The notes beneath the pieces were generated by a model. It worked only from the letters and a program-made list of their open reading frames with translations, was not told where the DNA came from and made no database searches. Shown in pieces: positions 15,550 through 22,595 of a stretch of 64,000 nt of DNA. The stretch covers positions 55,154 to 119,153 of the forward strand of contig CAVXTL010000004.1 in assembly GCA_963764665.1 (NCBI GenBank), given 5' to 3'. Position 1 is the first letter of the stretch. The number at the start of each line of letters is the position of its first letter. This stretch comes from JACVRW01 sp963764665. GTDB taxonomy: Bacteria > Actinomycetota > Thermoleophilia > Solirubrobacterales > Thermoleophilaceae. The translations under genes were made by a program, and so were the position numbers.

Positions 15550-16197
15550 ATGAGCAAGCTCAGGTGTCATATCTCGATCTCGGTGGACGGCTTCGTCGCC
15601 GGCCCGAACCAGAGCGAGGAGAACCCGCTCGGCGAGGGCGGCGAGCGGCTCCACGACTGGGTGGTTCCGCTGGCTGCCTGGCGCGAAGCCCACGGCAAGC
15701 CGGGCGGCGAGGTGAACGAGAGCACACGGGTAATGGCGGAATCGCGCGAGAACGTCGGAGCCGCCGTGATGGGTCGGAACATGTTCGGGCCGGTCGGCGG
15801 TGGTGCCTGGGGCGACGAGCAGTGGACGGGCTGGTGGGGCGACAACCCTCCCTACCACTACCCCGTGTTCGTTCTCACCCATCACCCGCGGGATCCCTTG
15901 GTGATGGAGGGAGGGACCACGTTCCATTTCGTGACCGACGGAATCGAGTCCGCGCTCGAACAAGCCAAGGAGGCCGCCGGCGGCAAGGACGTGATGCTCT
16001 GGGGCGGCGGCCAGGTCGCGCAGCAGTACCTGGCAGCGGGACTGCTTGACGAACTCGAGCTCCACGTCGTTCCGCTTGTTCTCGGCGACGGTGCTCGCGT
16101 CTTCGACAACCTCGGGGACGCGGACGTGCAGCTCGAGCAGGTCCGGGCCGTCGAGGCGCCCGGCGTCACCCACGTCAAGTACAGGAGAGTCCGTTGA
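15550..16197 (+). CDS. dihydrofolate reductase family protein (RibD C-terminal-like)
   Basis: 215-aa NADPH-dependent reductase-fold protein: MSKLRCHISISVDGFVAGP is the typical start of the DHFR/RibD_C family, with AAVMGRNMF, PVFVLTHHPRD, FHFVTDGIESALEQA, the glycine-rich GGGQVAQQYL cofactor loop and LHVVPLVLGDGARVF. An AGGAGG site lies 5 nt before ATG. A close paralogue on the other strand lies at 18236-18877, and the two bracket a methyltransferase and SnoaL-like genes. Physiological substrate unknown; probably not the housekeeping folate enzyme. Confidence 0.87.
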   Translation: MSKLRCHISISVDGFVAGPNQSEENPLGEGGERLHDWVVPLAAWREAHGKPGGEVNESTRVMAESRENVGAAVMGRNMFGPVGGGAWGDEQWTGWWGDNPPYHYPVFVLTHHPRDPLVMEGGTTFHFVTDGIESALEQAKEAAGGKDVMLWGGGQVAQQYLAAGLLDELELHVVPLVLGDGARVFDNLGDADVQLEQVRAVEAPGVTHVKYRRVR

Positions 16198-16204
16198 GCA
16201 CCCG

Positions 16205-17029
16205 CTAGACGCGGGTCCCGACCGCCACCAGGTACTCCTTCTCGAACCGCGCCTGCTCGTCGGTCCCGCGGTTCCACTCGTCACAGAACTGACGCATGGC
16301 CTCGTCGAACTCGTCGCCCTGCCCGTTCTTGCGGGCGTTCGCCTGCGCCGCGATCGTCGGTCCGTAGCGCTCCTTGAAGTGCGTCCCGTAGTCCTGCGGG
16401 TCCTTGAAGGCGGTGATCTCGAGGAAATCGCGCTCGAGGGTGCGCCACTCGATTCGGTCTCCGAACAGCTCCTTCACGTGATCCTCGCTGCCCCAGAGCG
16501 GCGGCGGCTGCGCTCCCGGCGGAGGCGGCGGCGCGAACGGCCCCATCGTGCGGAACAGCGCCCCGATCATCCCCTCGGGTGTCCAGCTCAGCAGCGCGAT
16601 CGTCCCGCCGGGACGGCACACGCGGACCAGCTCGTCGGCCACCGCCTGGTGGTGCGGAGCGAACATCGCGCCGATCGACGACATGACCACGTCGAACGAC
16701 TCGTCCGCGAAGGGCAGGTTCTCGGCGTCCGCCTCGGCCCAGTCGAGCTCGAGGCCCTGGGCTTCGGCGCGCGCCCGTCCGGCCTCGAGCAGCTCGGGCG
16801 TGAGGTCGCTCGCGGTGACCTCGGCGCCGAGCTGAGCCACCGGCAGGGAAGCGTTGCCGGTGCCCGCGGCCACGTCGAGCACCCGCTTGCCCGGCCCGGC
16901 TCCCGACGCCTCCGCAAGCCGCGGTCCGAGCGGCAGCAGGAAGGTCTCGACCATGGACGGGTAGTCACCGGACGCCCACATCTTCCGGTGGCGTCCCTTG
17001 AGCTCGGCATCTGGGGTGGTGGACGACAA
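16205..17029 (-). CDS. class I SAM-dependent methyltransferase
   Basis: 274-aa methyltransferase (UbiE-like Rossmann fold): motif I VLDVAAGTGNASLP, acidic SDLTPELLEAG, AEADAENLPFADESFD and VVMSSIGAMF, then RVCRPGGTIALLSWTPEG. The start is placed at a TTG (LSSTTPDAELKG) because GAGGAGGAGGGTCTC provides a strong ribosome site right before it. The longer open frame upstream is a frameshifted MSRENVE gene. The substrate is not predictable. Confidence 0.85.
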   Translation of the reverse strand: MSSTTPDAELKGRHRKMWASGDYPSMVETFLLPLGPRLAEASGAGPGKRVLDVAAGTGNASLPVAQLGAEVTASDLTPELLEAGRARAEAQGLELDWAEADAENLPFADESFDVVMSSIGAMFAPHHQAVADELVRVCRPGGTIALLSWTPEGMIGALFRTMGPFAPPPPPGAQPPPLWGSEDHVKELFGDRIEWRTLERDFLEITAFKDPQDYGTHFKERYGPTIAAQANARKNGQGDEFDEAMRQFCDEWNRGTDEQARFEKEYLVAVGTRV

Positions 17030-17097
17030 GAGACCCTCCTCCTCGGTTGACGATGCGACCGTACCGGGCTTGCCGCGACCTGTGCTGCTCGGAGGTC

Positions 17098-17500
17098 CTA
17101 GTCCGGGAGGCCGGCGGCCTCGAGGGCCTGGCCCTCGTCGAGGAAGCCGCGCAGGCTGACGGCCATGTCCTTCGCTCAGCTCGACGATCCACCCCCACCG
17201 GTCCTCGACCTCCACGCCGCTGACGCGCCCGCGGCCGTTCACGTCGCCCAGCACGAGGACGCGGTCACCCAGGTCGCGGAAGTCGGTGCCCTCGAAGCGG
17301 AACGACTCCCAGCTCTGCGCCACGTCGGTGAAGAACTCGCGGATGCCGCTCGCTCCCACGTACCGGACGGGCTCTCCCGTCACGCCGATCAGGTGCATCT
17401 CGAAGTCGGGCGCGGTGGCGGCGATCATCGCTTCGGGATCTCCGGGGATGCTGAGCACGGCGAAGGCTCCCCTGACGATCTCGACGTTCTCTCGCGACAT
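17098..17500 (-). CDS. SnoaL-like protein, MSRENVE family, one frameshift
   Basis: Begins MSRENVEIVRGAFAVLSIPG with the family core (TAPDFEMHLIG, SGIREFFTDVAQSWESF, VLVLGDVNGRGRVSG, WGWIVELSEG). After VELSEG, near 17165, the frame is lost. A one-base shift gives MAVSLRGFLDEGQALEAAGLPD and a TAG at 17098, the usual C-terminus. In the unshifted frame it falsely runs on into the downstream methyltransferase. Sequencing indel or recent pseudogene. Its leader lacks the GATACT element of the other first copies. Confidence 0.78.
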
Positions 17501-17518
17501 CGCCGGCTGACCGGCGCT

Positions 17519-17749
17519 CTACGGCTCGGCGATGGTGAGGTGGTCCTGCCAGTCGATGCCGAGGAGGCGCGCGCACTCGTCGAGCTGGGTTCGCAGGTAG
17601 CCCGCCAGGTCGTCGCCGTGGCCTGCGTCGCCGGTGACCGTGAGCGTGCCGGTGGAGCCGGGCTCGATCGCGACGCCGTGCTCCCTGGCCTTGGGGCGAA
17701 GGCAATCGAGAAGCAGCTCGACGGGCCTGCCCGGCTGGTGCACATCCAT
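17519..17749 (-). CDS. small hypothetical protein
   Basis: 76 aa, MDVHQPGRPVELLLDCLRPK to LGIDWQDHLTIAEP (an in-frame GTG lies 9 nt further upstream). No signal peptide or membrane segment. Mixed alpha/beta pattern with VAIEPGSTGTLTVTG. It ends 18 nt before the MSRENVE gene on the same strand, so it may share that transcript. No family recognised; coding is plausible from composition and spacing only. Confidence 0.5.
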   Translation of the reverse strand: MDVHQPGRPVELLLDCLRPKAREHGVAIEPGSTGTLTVTGDAGHGDDLAGYLRTQLDECARLLGIDWQDHLTIAEP

Positions 17750-17810
17750 GCTCCCCACGCTGGCGATGGCGGGAGCCTACCGAGAGGTGGCGAGCGCGGA
17801 GCGCGCCCGC

Positions 17811-17826
17811 GATACTTGCCCGAGCG
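17811..17826 (+). promoter_or_regulatory. GATACT leader of the fourth first-copy paralogue
   Basis: GATACTTGCCCGAGCG stands right before the ATG at 17827. The GATACT hexamer lies 10 nt from the start codon, matching the arrangement at 12987, 14403 and 15445 although the spacer sequence differs. Confidence 0.45.
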
Positions 17827-18225
17827 ATGTCCCAGGACAACGTCGAGACGGTGCGACAGGCGCACGACGCCTTCAACCGGCGTGACGTCGAGCGGCTCGT
17901 GTCGCTCTCGGATCCGGACTGCGTCTGGCTGCCGTTCCGCGCCCAGCTCGAGGGGACCAGCTACCGCGGCCATGACGGTGTGCGCCGCTTCGTGGCCGAC
18001 ATGGACGACGACTGGGAGGCGTTCCGCATCGAGCCGCTCGAGTTCCGGGAGACCGGCGATCAGGTGGTCGTGGTCGGCAGGGTCACCGGGCGCGGGTCGG
18101 GCAGCGGGGTGGACATCGACTTCGAGGGCGGCTTCGTGTTCGGTGTGCGGGACGGGCGCATCACCCACATCACGAGCTACAGCGAGCCGCGCGCCGCCCT
18201 CGAGTCGGTCGGGCTGAACGACTGA
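17827..18225 (+). CDS. SnoaL-like (NTF2-fold) protein, MSQDNVE variant
   Basis: 132 aa; MSQDNVETVRQAHDAFNRRD start, RAALESVGLND end. Core: LVSLSDPDCVWLPFR, GHDGVRRFVADMDDDW, VVVVGRVTGRGSGSGVD, FVFGVRDGRITHI, a complete SnoaL-like domain. Single gene rather than a pair; the convergent DHFR-like gene ends 10 nt beyond its stop. Preceded by a GATACT leader. Confidence 0.88.
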   Translation: MSQDNVETVRQAHDAFNRRDVERLVSLSDPDCVWLPFRAQLEGTSYRGHDGVRRFVADMDDDWEAFRIEPLEFRETGDQVVVVGRVTGRGSGSGVDIDFEGGFVFGVRDGRITHITSYSEPRAALESVGLND

Positions 18226-18235
18226 GCCCGCACCG

Positions 18236-18877
18236 CTACTTCACGACCCGGTACCTGATGTGAGTGACGGCCGGGGACTCGATCACCCGGTCGGGCTCGA
18301 CCGCGGCGCCCGCGCCGGCGCCGTCGTCGAACAGCCGCACGCCATCGCCCAGCAGCAGCGGCACCACGTGGAGCTGAAACTCGTCCACGAGCCCTGCCTT
18401 CAGGTACTGCTGGAACACGTCGGCTCCCCCGGCCAGCGCCACGTCCTTGTCCCCTGCCGCGGCCTTGGCCTGGTCGAGCGCGGACTCGATGCCATCGGTC
18501 ACGAAGGTGAACGTGGTGCCCTGCAACACCAGCGGCTCGCGCGGATGGTGGGTGAGCACGAAGACCGGCACGCCGAACGGAGGCTCCTCGCCCCACCAGC
18601 CCTGCCAGGGGTCGTCTCCCCAGGGCCCCTCCCCTCCGCCGAACATCGAGCGGCCCATGATCGTGGACCCGGCCGCGCTCATCGTCTCCTCGAGCACCTC
18701 GGAGTCGGCGCTGACCTCGCCGCCCTCCAGGCCGTGCGCGTCGCGCCAGGAGGCGAGCTTGACGCCCCACTCGTGTAGCTGCTCGCCACCTGCGCCCAGC
18801 GGCTGCTCAGGGCCGGGGTCCGGGCCGGTGATGAAGCCGTCGAGGGACATCGAGATGTTGAAGCTCAGTCGTGTCAC
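18236..18877 (-). CDS. dihydrofolate reductase family protein (RibD C-terminal-like)
   Basis: 213 aa, paralogue of the 15550-16197 product: LSFNISMSLDGFITGPDPG, STIMGRSMFGG, PVFVLTHHPREP, FTFVTDGIESALDQAKAAAG and LHVVPLLLGDGVRLF. The start is a GTG with GGAGGA 5 nt upstream; the longer frame begins within non-conserved sequence. The glycine loop (GGADVFQQYL) is kept, so NADPH binding is likely. Confidence 0.87.
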   Translation of the reverse strand: MTRLSFNISMSLDGFITGPDPGPEQPLGAGGEQLHEWGVKLASWRDAHGLEGGEVSADSEVLEETMSAAGSTIMGRSMFGGGEGPWGDDPWQGWWGEEPPFGVPVFVLTHHPREPLVLQGTTFTFVTDGIESALDQAKAAAGDKDVALAGGADVFQQYLKAGLVDEFQLHVVPLLLGDGVRLFDDGAGAGAAVEPDRVIESPAVTHIRYRVVK

Positions 18878-19027
18878 GTCACTCCTCCGTTGTGAACCGG
18901 GCACCGCGCGAACCGGTCACGCTACTTCGGGCGATTAGGGCATCGGCTACTCCGTGAGGCAATTCACAGTTCGGACGGGCGTGCGGCGAGATGCTGGCCC
19001 CAACAGCGTCCGACCGAAGGAAGAGCC

Positions 19028-19222
19028 ATGGAAATCATCATCTTCTGCGTCGTCATGTTCTTCGCCATCGTCTACGGCTACTACACCGTCGATGGCAGCG
19101 GGATCTCGGAGACGCCCTACGGCAAGATCTACGGCGGCGCCCCCGGCGCGATCGGGCCGAGCAGCGTGTCGGGCCGCGACGAGCGCGTCTCGATGAGCGA
19201 CTGGACGCGCGGAACGCGCTAG
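19028..19222 (+). CDS. small single-pass membrane protein
   Basis: 64 aa: an N-terminal membrane helix (IIIFCVVMFFAIVYGYYTV) followed by a short soluble tail rich in Gly/Ser. A good GAAGGAAGAG ribosome site precedes the ATG. It is convergent with the cupredoxin lipoprotein, the two stop regions overlapping by 4 bp. No family recognised. Confidence 0.68.
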   Translation: MEIIIFCVVMFFAIVYGYYTVDGSGISETPYGKIYGGAPGAIGPSSVSGRDERVSMSDWTRGTR

Positions 19223-19674
19223 TAGCCGCTCCCGCGGGAGCCGCCGTCGTCCTCCGCGGCGGCGCCACCGCCCCCGGCCACGGAGATCTCGCCCTCCATG
19301 CCCATGTCCCGGTGGTTGCCGATCGGGCAGTACATCTCGTAGGTGCCGGCCTTGCCGAGATCCACCTCGAGCGTCGCCGACCGGCCCGGCGGGATGGTGT
19401 CGGTCTCGACCTCTCCGTTCGGCCCCTCCACCTCCAGCGAGTGGTCGAACTTGCCGTCGTTGGCCACCTCGAACGTCACCTTGCCGGCCTTGTCCACCGT
19501 GACGTCGGCGGGCGTGATCTTGAACTCCGTCTCCGAGAGCTTCACGCTGTCGCTCGCGGGGGCGGATTGCTGGGCGGCACCGGTGCTGCCGCCGTCGTCG
19601 TCGTCGCCACCGCAGCCGGCGAGCGCCACCACGCAGGCGGCCAGCACCGCTGTCGGAACTCGGGTTGCCCTCAT
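19219..19674 (-). CDS. cupredoxin-domain lipoprotein
   Basis: 151-aa secreted lipoprotein (lipobox VALAGCGG, then an Asp/Gly linker) with a plastocyanin/azurin-like beta barrel. Expected type 1 copper ligands are visible: His in KFDHSLEV, and Cys, His, Met in YCPIGNHRDMGMEGEI. Likely an extracytoplasmic electron-transfer or copper-binding protein. It follows the sigma/anti-sigma pair after 43 nt on the same strand, so it may be the effector or target of that regulatory unit. Confidence 0.85.
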   Translation of the reverse strand: MRATRVPTAVLAACVVALAGCGGDDDDGGSTGAAQQSAPASDSVKLSETEFKITPADVTVDKAGKVTFEVANDGKFDHSLEVEGPNGEVETDTIPPGRSATLEVDLGKAGTYEMYCPIGNHRDMGMEGEISVAGGGGAAAEDDGGSRGSGY

Positions 19675-19717
19675 GCAAGAGGTATACGCAGGGCGGCGGG
19701 AGCCGGTTCGACGGAGG

Positions 19718-20398
19718 TCAGTACTCCACGCGTCCGGCCAGCACCACCCTGCGGTCGTCGCCCCCGGACGGCCTGGTCACGAGCACCCGCTCGTAGTCGC
19801 CGGGGCGCGCCGCGGAGGTGAGCGCCACGTCGGCGCGACCGGCTGAGTCCACGCCGAAGCTGCCGCCGCTGATCCAGCGGCCCTTCTTGGAGATGCACCA
19901 GAGCTCGTAGGTGCCCTGGGCGGGGCCGCGGAGGCCGCGCACGCTGAGCTGCAGCTGCGTGCCCGCGCGCACCGCCTTGAGGTCCGCCTGCGCGCTGGCG
20001 CCGCCACGTGCCATGTGCACGTGCCCGAACGCCTCCTCGGAGTCGGAGAAGACGCCCGTCACCACCAGCGTCACGGCCACCACCGCCGCGGCCGCGGCCA
20101 GCGCCGCGCCGACCCGGAGAGCGCGGCGAGGTCTCCGGGCCGCGGGCGCCGGGCCGCGGCGCTCGCGCGCGAAGCGGTCGAGCACGGCCTCCTCGAGCTC
20201 GGCGGGCGGCGCCTCCAGCTCCGCCTCCGCCGAGCCCGCGAGGTCGAGCAGCGCGGGCAGCGCCGACAGCTCCCCGTACTCGCGCCCACAACGCGGGCAC
20301 GACTCCATGTGGCGCTCCACGACCGCGACCTCCTCGGGCTCGAGCGCGCCCAGGACGTATCCGCCCAACAGCTCGCGACACACGGCGCACTCGCTCAT
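19718..20398 (-). CDS. anti-sigma factor (zinc-finger ZAS plus RskA-like domain)
   Basis: 226-aa membrane anti-sigma factor. Cytoplasmic N-terminus with a ZAS-type zinc motif (CAVC at the start and RHMESCPRCG, H-x3-C-x2-C), a membrane helix at about residues 93-114 (ALAAAAAVVAVTLVVTGVF), and an extracytoplasmic RskA-like C-terminal domain with GTYELWCISKKGRW and GGSFGVDSAGRADV. Translationally coupled to the sigma factor (ATGA overlap). Presumably releases it upon an envelope or redox signal by regulated proteolysis. Confidence 0.88.
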   Translation of the reverse strand: MSECAVCRELLGGYVLGALEPEEVAVVERHMESCPRCGREYGELSALPALLDLAGSAEAELEAPPAELEEAVLDRFARERRGPAPAARRPRRALRVGAALAAAAAVVAVTLVVTGVFSDSEEAFGHVHMARGGASAQADLKAVRAGTQLQLSVRGLRGPAQGTYELWCISKKGRWISGGSFGVDSAGRADVALTSAARPGDYERVLVTRPSGGDDRRVVLAGRVEY

Positions 20399-20943
20399 CG
20401 GCCGACCTCCATCTCGTCGAGCACCAGGCGCAGGTGCCGCAGCGCGTAGTAGGTGCGGCTCTTGACGGTGCCGAGGGGCAGGCCCAGCGCCTCGGCGATC
20501 TCGCGCAGGCTGAGCGCCTGGAAGTGAGCGAGGCGGAGAACCTCGCGGTGGTCGGGACTGAGGCGGGCGAGGGCCGCCGCCACCTGCCAGCGCAGCATCG
20601 CCTCGTCGAGCGAGCGGTCCACCTCGGCAGGCTCGGGCCCGGCCGCCTCGTCAGCGAGCACCGGCCGGACGGACGCGCGCCGGCGCAGGTCCACGATCCG
20701 GTTGCGGGCGAGTCCGTACAGCCAGGTCCGGAAGCTCCCGATTTCCGGATCGAAGCGGTCGGCGTGGCGCCACACGCTGGTGAAGGTGTCCTGCACGACC
20801 TCCTCGGCCAGGCCGCGGTCGCGCAGGGAGTTCAGGGCGAAGCCGTACAGCTCGCCCCCATAGCGCCTGTAGAGCGTCCGCAGGCCGTCGCCGGTGGGAT
20901 CGCTGGCCAGCCGGCCGATCAGCTTGGCGTCGCTCACCGTCAT
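20395..20943 (-). CDS. ECF-type sigma factor (SigK/SigL-like)
   Basis: 182-aa group 4 sigma factor: region 2 (LYRRYGGELYGFALNSLRD, EEVVQDTFTSVWRHADRFD, FRTWLYGLARNRIVDLRRR), a variable linker, and region 4 with ALARLSPDHREVLRLAHFQ and the helix-turn-helix LSLREIAEALGLPLGTVKSR. Its cognate regulator is the overlapping RskA-like anti-sigma gene. A GTG 18 nt upstream (MRIPIR) is an alternative start; neither has a clear ribosome site. Confidence 0.9.
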   Translation of the reverse strand: MTVSDAKLIGRLASDPTGDGLRTLYRRYGGELYGFALNSLRDRGLAEEVVQDTFTSVWRHADRFDPEIGSFRTWLYGLARNRIVDLRRRASVRPVLADEAAGPEPAEVDRSLDEAMLRWQVAAALARLSPDHREVLRLAHFQALSLREIAEALGLPLGTVKSRTYYALRHLRLVLDEMEVGR

Positions 20944-20997
20944 CCGAATCGGGATACGCACCCGCGGGGCGGGCGGTTCGGAGGGCTCGCCCTGGCG

Positions 20998-21417
20998 TCA
21001 GCCACGCGTGAGCGCCTGCGCCTCGAGCACGGCCTCCGGCGCGCGCGGAAGCTCCAGGAACACGCCGAGGTTGGTGGTGCCGGCGTCCGGACCGCGGCCG
21101 CCGATCACCGCGTCGCACACGAGCACGCGGTCGTGCTCGCGCAGCAGCCGAACGGCGGGGCCGTAGCGGAGCGCGTCGTCGCGCGAGAGGTACCCCACCA
21201 GCCGGTCCTGCACGAGCACCTTGATCGCATTCGGGTCGTGGGGGTTGGACGGCTCCGGCTCGAGCGCGGCCGTGACGGGATGCCGTACCCGGCCGGCGCC
21301 GGGCTCGCCGGCGATCTGCACGAGCGACTGCTGGTAGTGGGACACGCCCACCACGCGCACGACCTCGTCAGGAAAGCTCAGCCGGACCTCGGTGCTCACG
21401 ACGGCAGAGCTTGCCAT
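20998..21417 (-). CDS. HIRAN-domain-like protein
   Basis: 139 aa with the shape of a stand-alone HIRAN domain: VVGVSHYQQSLVQIAG, LEPEPSNPHDPNAIKVLV (the NPxDxNAIxV motif) and RLVGYLSRDDALRYGP. HIRAN modules occur in DNA-repair helicases and as single-domain proteins of unknown role. It is divergent from the lipoprotein at 21561 with an inverted-repeat-rich interval between, and ends 55 nt downstream of the sigma gene start region. Confidence 0.7.
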   Translation of the reverse strand: MASSAVVSTEVRLSFPDEVVRVVGVSHYQQSLVQIAGEPGAGRVRHPVTAALEPEPSNPHDPNAIKVLVQDRLVGYLSRDDALRYGPAVRLLREHDRVLVCDAVIGGRGPDAGTTNLGVFLELPRAPEAVLEAQALTRG

Positions 21418-21429
21418 GCGGGAAGCGGA

Positions 21430-21484
21430 AAATGTCGCAATTTGCGAGCAAATGTCCGGTGAGATGCCGCTCCTTGCGACATTT
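21430..21484. promoter_or_regulatory. AAATGTC inverted-repeat operator candidate
   Basis: AAATGTCGCAA (21430-21440) and TTGCGACATTT (21474-21484) are an 11-bp perfect inverted repeat in a divergent intergenic region. A third AAATGTC lies between them, and TTTGC-GA-GCAAA forms a small inner palindrome. The A/T content is far above its surroundings. Suggests a regulator or nucleoid-protein site for the HIRAN and/or lipoprotein promoters. Confidence 0.5.
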
Positions 21485-21560
21485 GCGATAGGAAGGGCCC
21501 CCGCCGAAGCGCCGCACGGATGCGATCGCGACGGCTCGCCCCGACCCTTCACCGCCGCCC

Positions 21561-22547
21561 ATGCGCAAGCTCATGCTGTGCGTCGCGCTGCTCACCGCAG
21601 CGCTCGCCCTCGTCTCCTGCCGCCCCTACGGCGCGAGCAGCCCGTTCAACCGCCCGCTGCCGAGCAACCCGAAGCTGCTCCCCGGCTCGGCGGGCATCGT
21701 GGACCGTCTGGACGGATGGGGACCCGTGCAGCAGCTGATGGCCGGCCAGGCCGACACGGACGGCGACTACTTCCACCCCGTCTACGCGGCCCGCCGGAGC
21801 GACCCCGTGTACACGGTGCACTGCCTGCGCTGGACGAGCTCCTGCGAGGTGGAGGGCCACAGGGTCCGCATCCCCGCCGCCGCGCGCCCCGCGGGCGGCG
21901 GCGACGGCCACATGGCCGTCATCCAGCCCGACAAATGGGAATACGACTTCTGGCAGGTCCAGGACAGGCCCGCGGGCGGCGGCACGCTCCTTGTGAGCCA
22001 CGGCGGCCGCACGATGATCGACGGCGACGGGCTCGGCTCGGACGCCACCGCGGCCGAGTTCGGGCTCGCGGCCGGACTGATCCGCGGAGACCAGATCCAG
22101 GCGGGCAAGATCGATCACGCCCTGTTCATCCACGTGCGCTGCACCAACGGGAGAAGCGTCTACCCGGCCGCGCCGGGCACCACCGGAACGATCTGCTCCG
22201 ACACCACCAACGCGCCCCCGCTGGGCGCCCGCATCTGGCTCGCGCTGAGCGACGCCGAGATAGCGGCGCTGCCCGTGCCGGCGTGGAAGAAGACGGTCCT
22301 CCGCGCTCTCCACCGCTACGGCGGCTACGTGGGCGACACCACGGGCGGCAGCGTCTCGTGGGGACTCCAGACGGTCTCGGGCTCCACCTACACGAGCTTC
22401 GGGGAGGCCGACCCGATGGTCGGATTTGCGCAGGGCCTGCGGCTCCAGCGCTGGAACGGCGACTACTACCTCGACGTGGACAGCGGCGTGGACTGGGCTC
22501 GCCACCTGCGGGTGGTCGACCCCTGCGTGTCGCAGGGCTCCTGCTAG
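21561..22547 (+). CDS. secreted lipoprotein of unknown function
   Basis: 328 aa. N-terminal signal with lipobox LALVSC, then PYGASSPFNRPLPSNPKLLP, GPVQQLMAGQADTDGDYFHP, VRIPAAARPAGGGDGHMAVI, WEYDFWQVQDRPAGGG, later SWGLQTVSGSTYTSFGEADP. Six or more Cys and many Gly/Trp suggest a beta-rich extracellular domain, perhaps carbohydrate-related. I do not recognise the family. Starts with ATG downstream of the AAATGTC repeat region. Confidence 0.75.
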   Translation: MRKLMLCVALLTAALALVSCRPYGASSPFNRPLPSNPKLLPGSAGIVDRLDGWGPVQQLMAGQADTDGDYFHPVYAARRSDPVYTVHCLRWTSSCEVEGHRVRIPAAARPAGGGDGHMAVIQPDKWEYDFWQVQDRPAGGGTLLVSHGGRTMIDGDGLGSDATAAEFGLAAGLIRGDQIQAGKIDHALFIHVRCTNGRSVYPAAPGTTGTICSDTTNAPPLGARIWLALSDAEIAALPVPAWKKTVLRALHRYGGYVGDTTGGSVSWGLQTVSGSTYTSFGEADPMVGFAQGLRLQRWNGDYYLDVDSGVDWARHLRVVDPCVSQGSC

Positions 22548-22595
22548 ATCGAGCCTGCCGACACAAGTTCACCGGGTGTTTGGGATGGTTACCGA

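Noticed and set aside
16205..17500. SnoaL-methyltransferase fusion protein
   Set aside because: The apparent fusion arises from a frameshift near 17165; the methyltransferase has its own ribosome site and TTG start.
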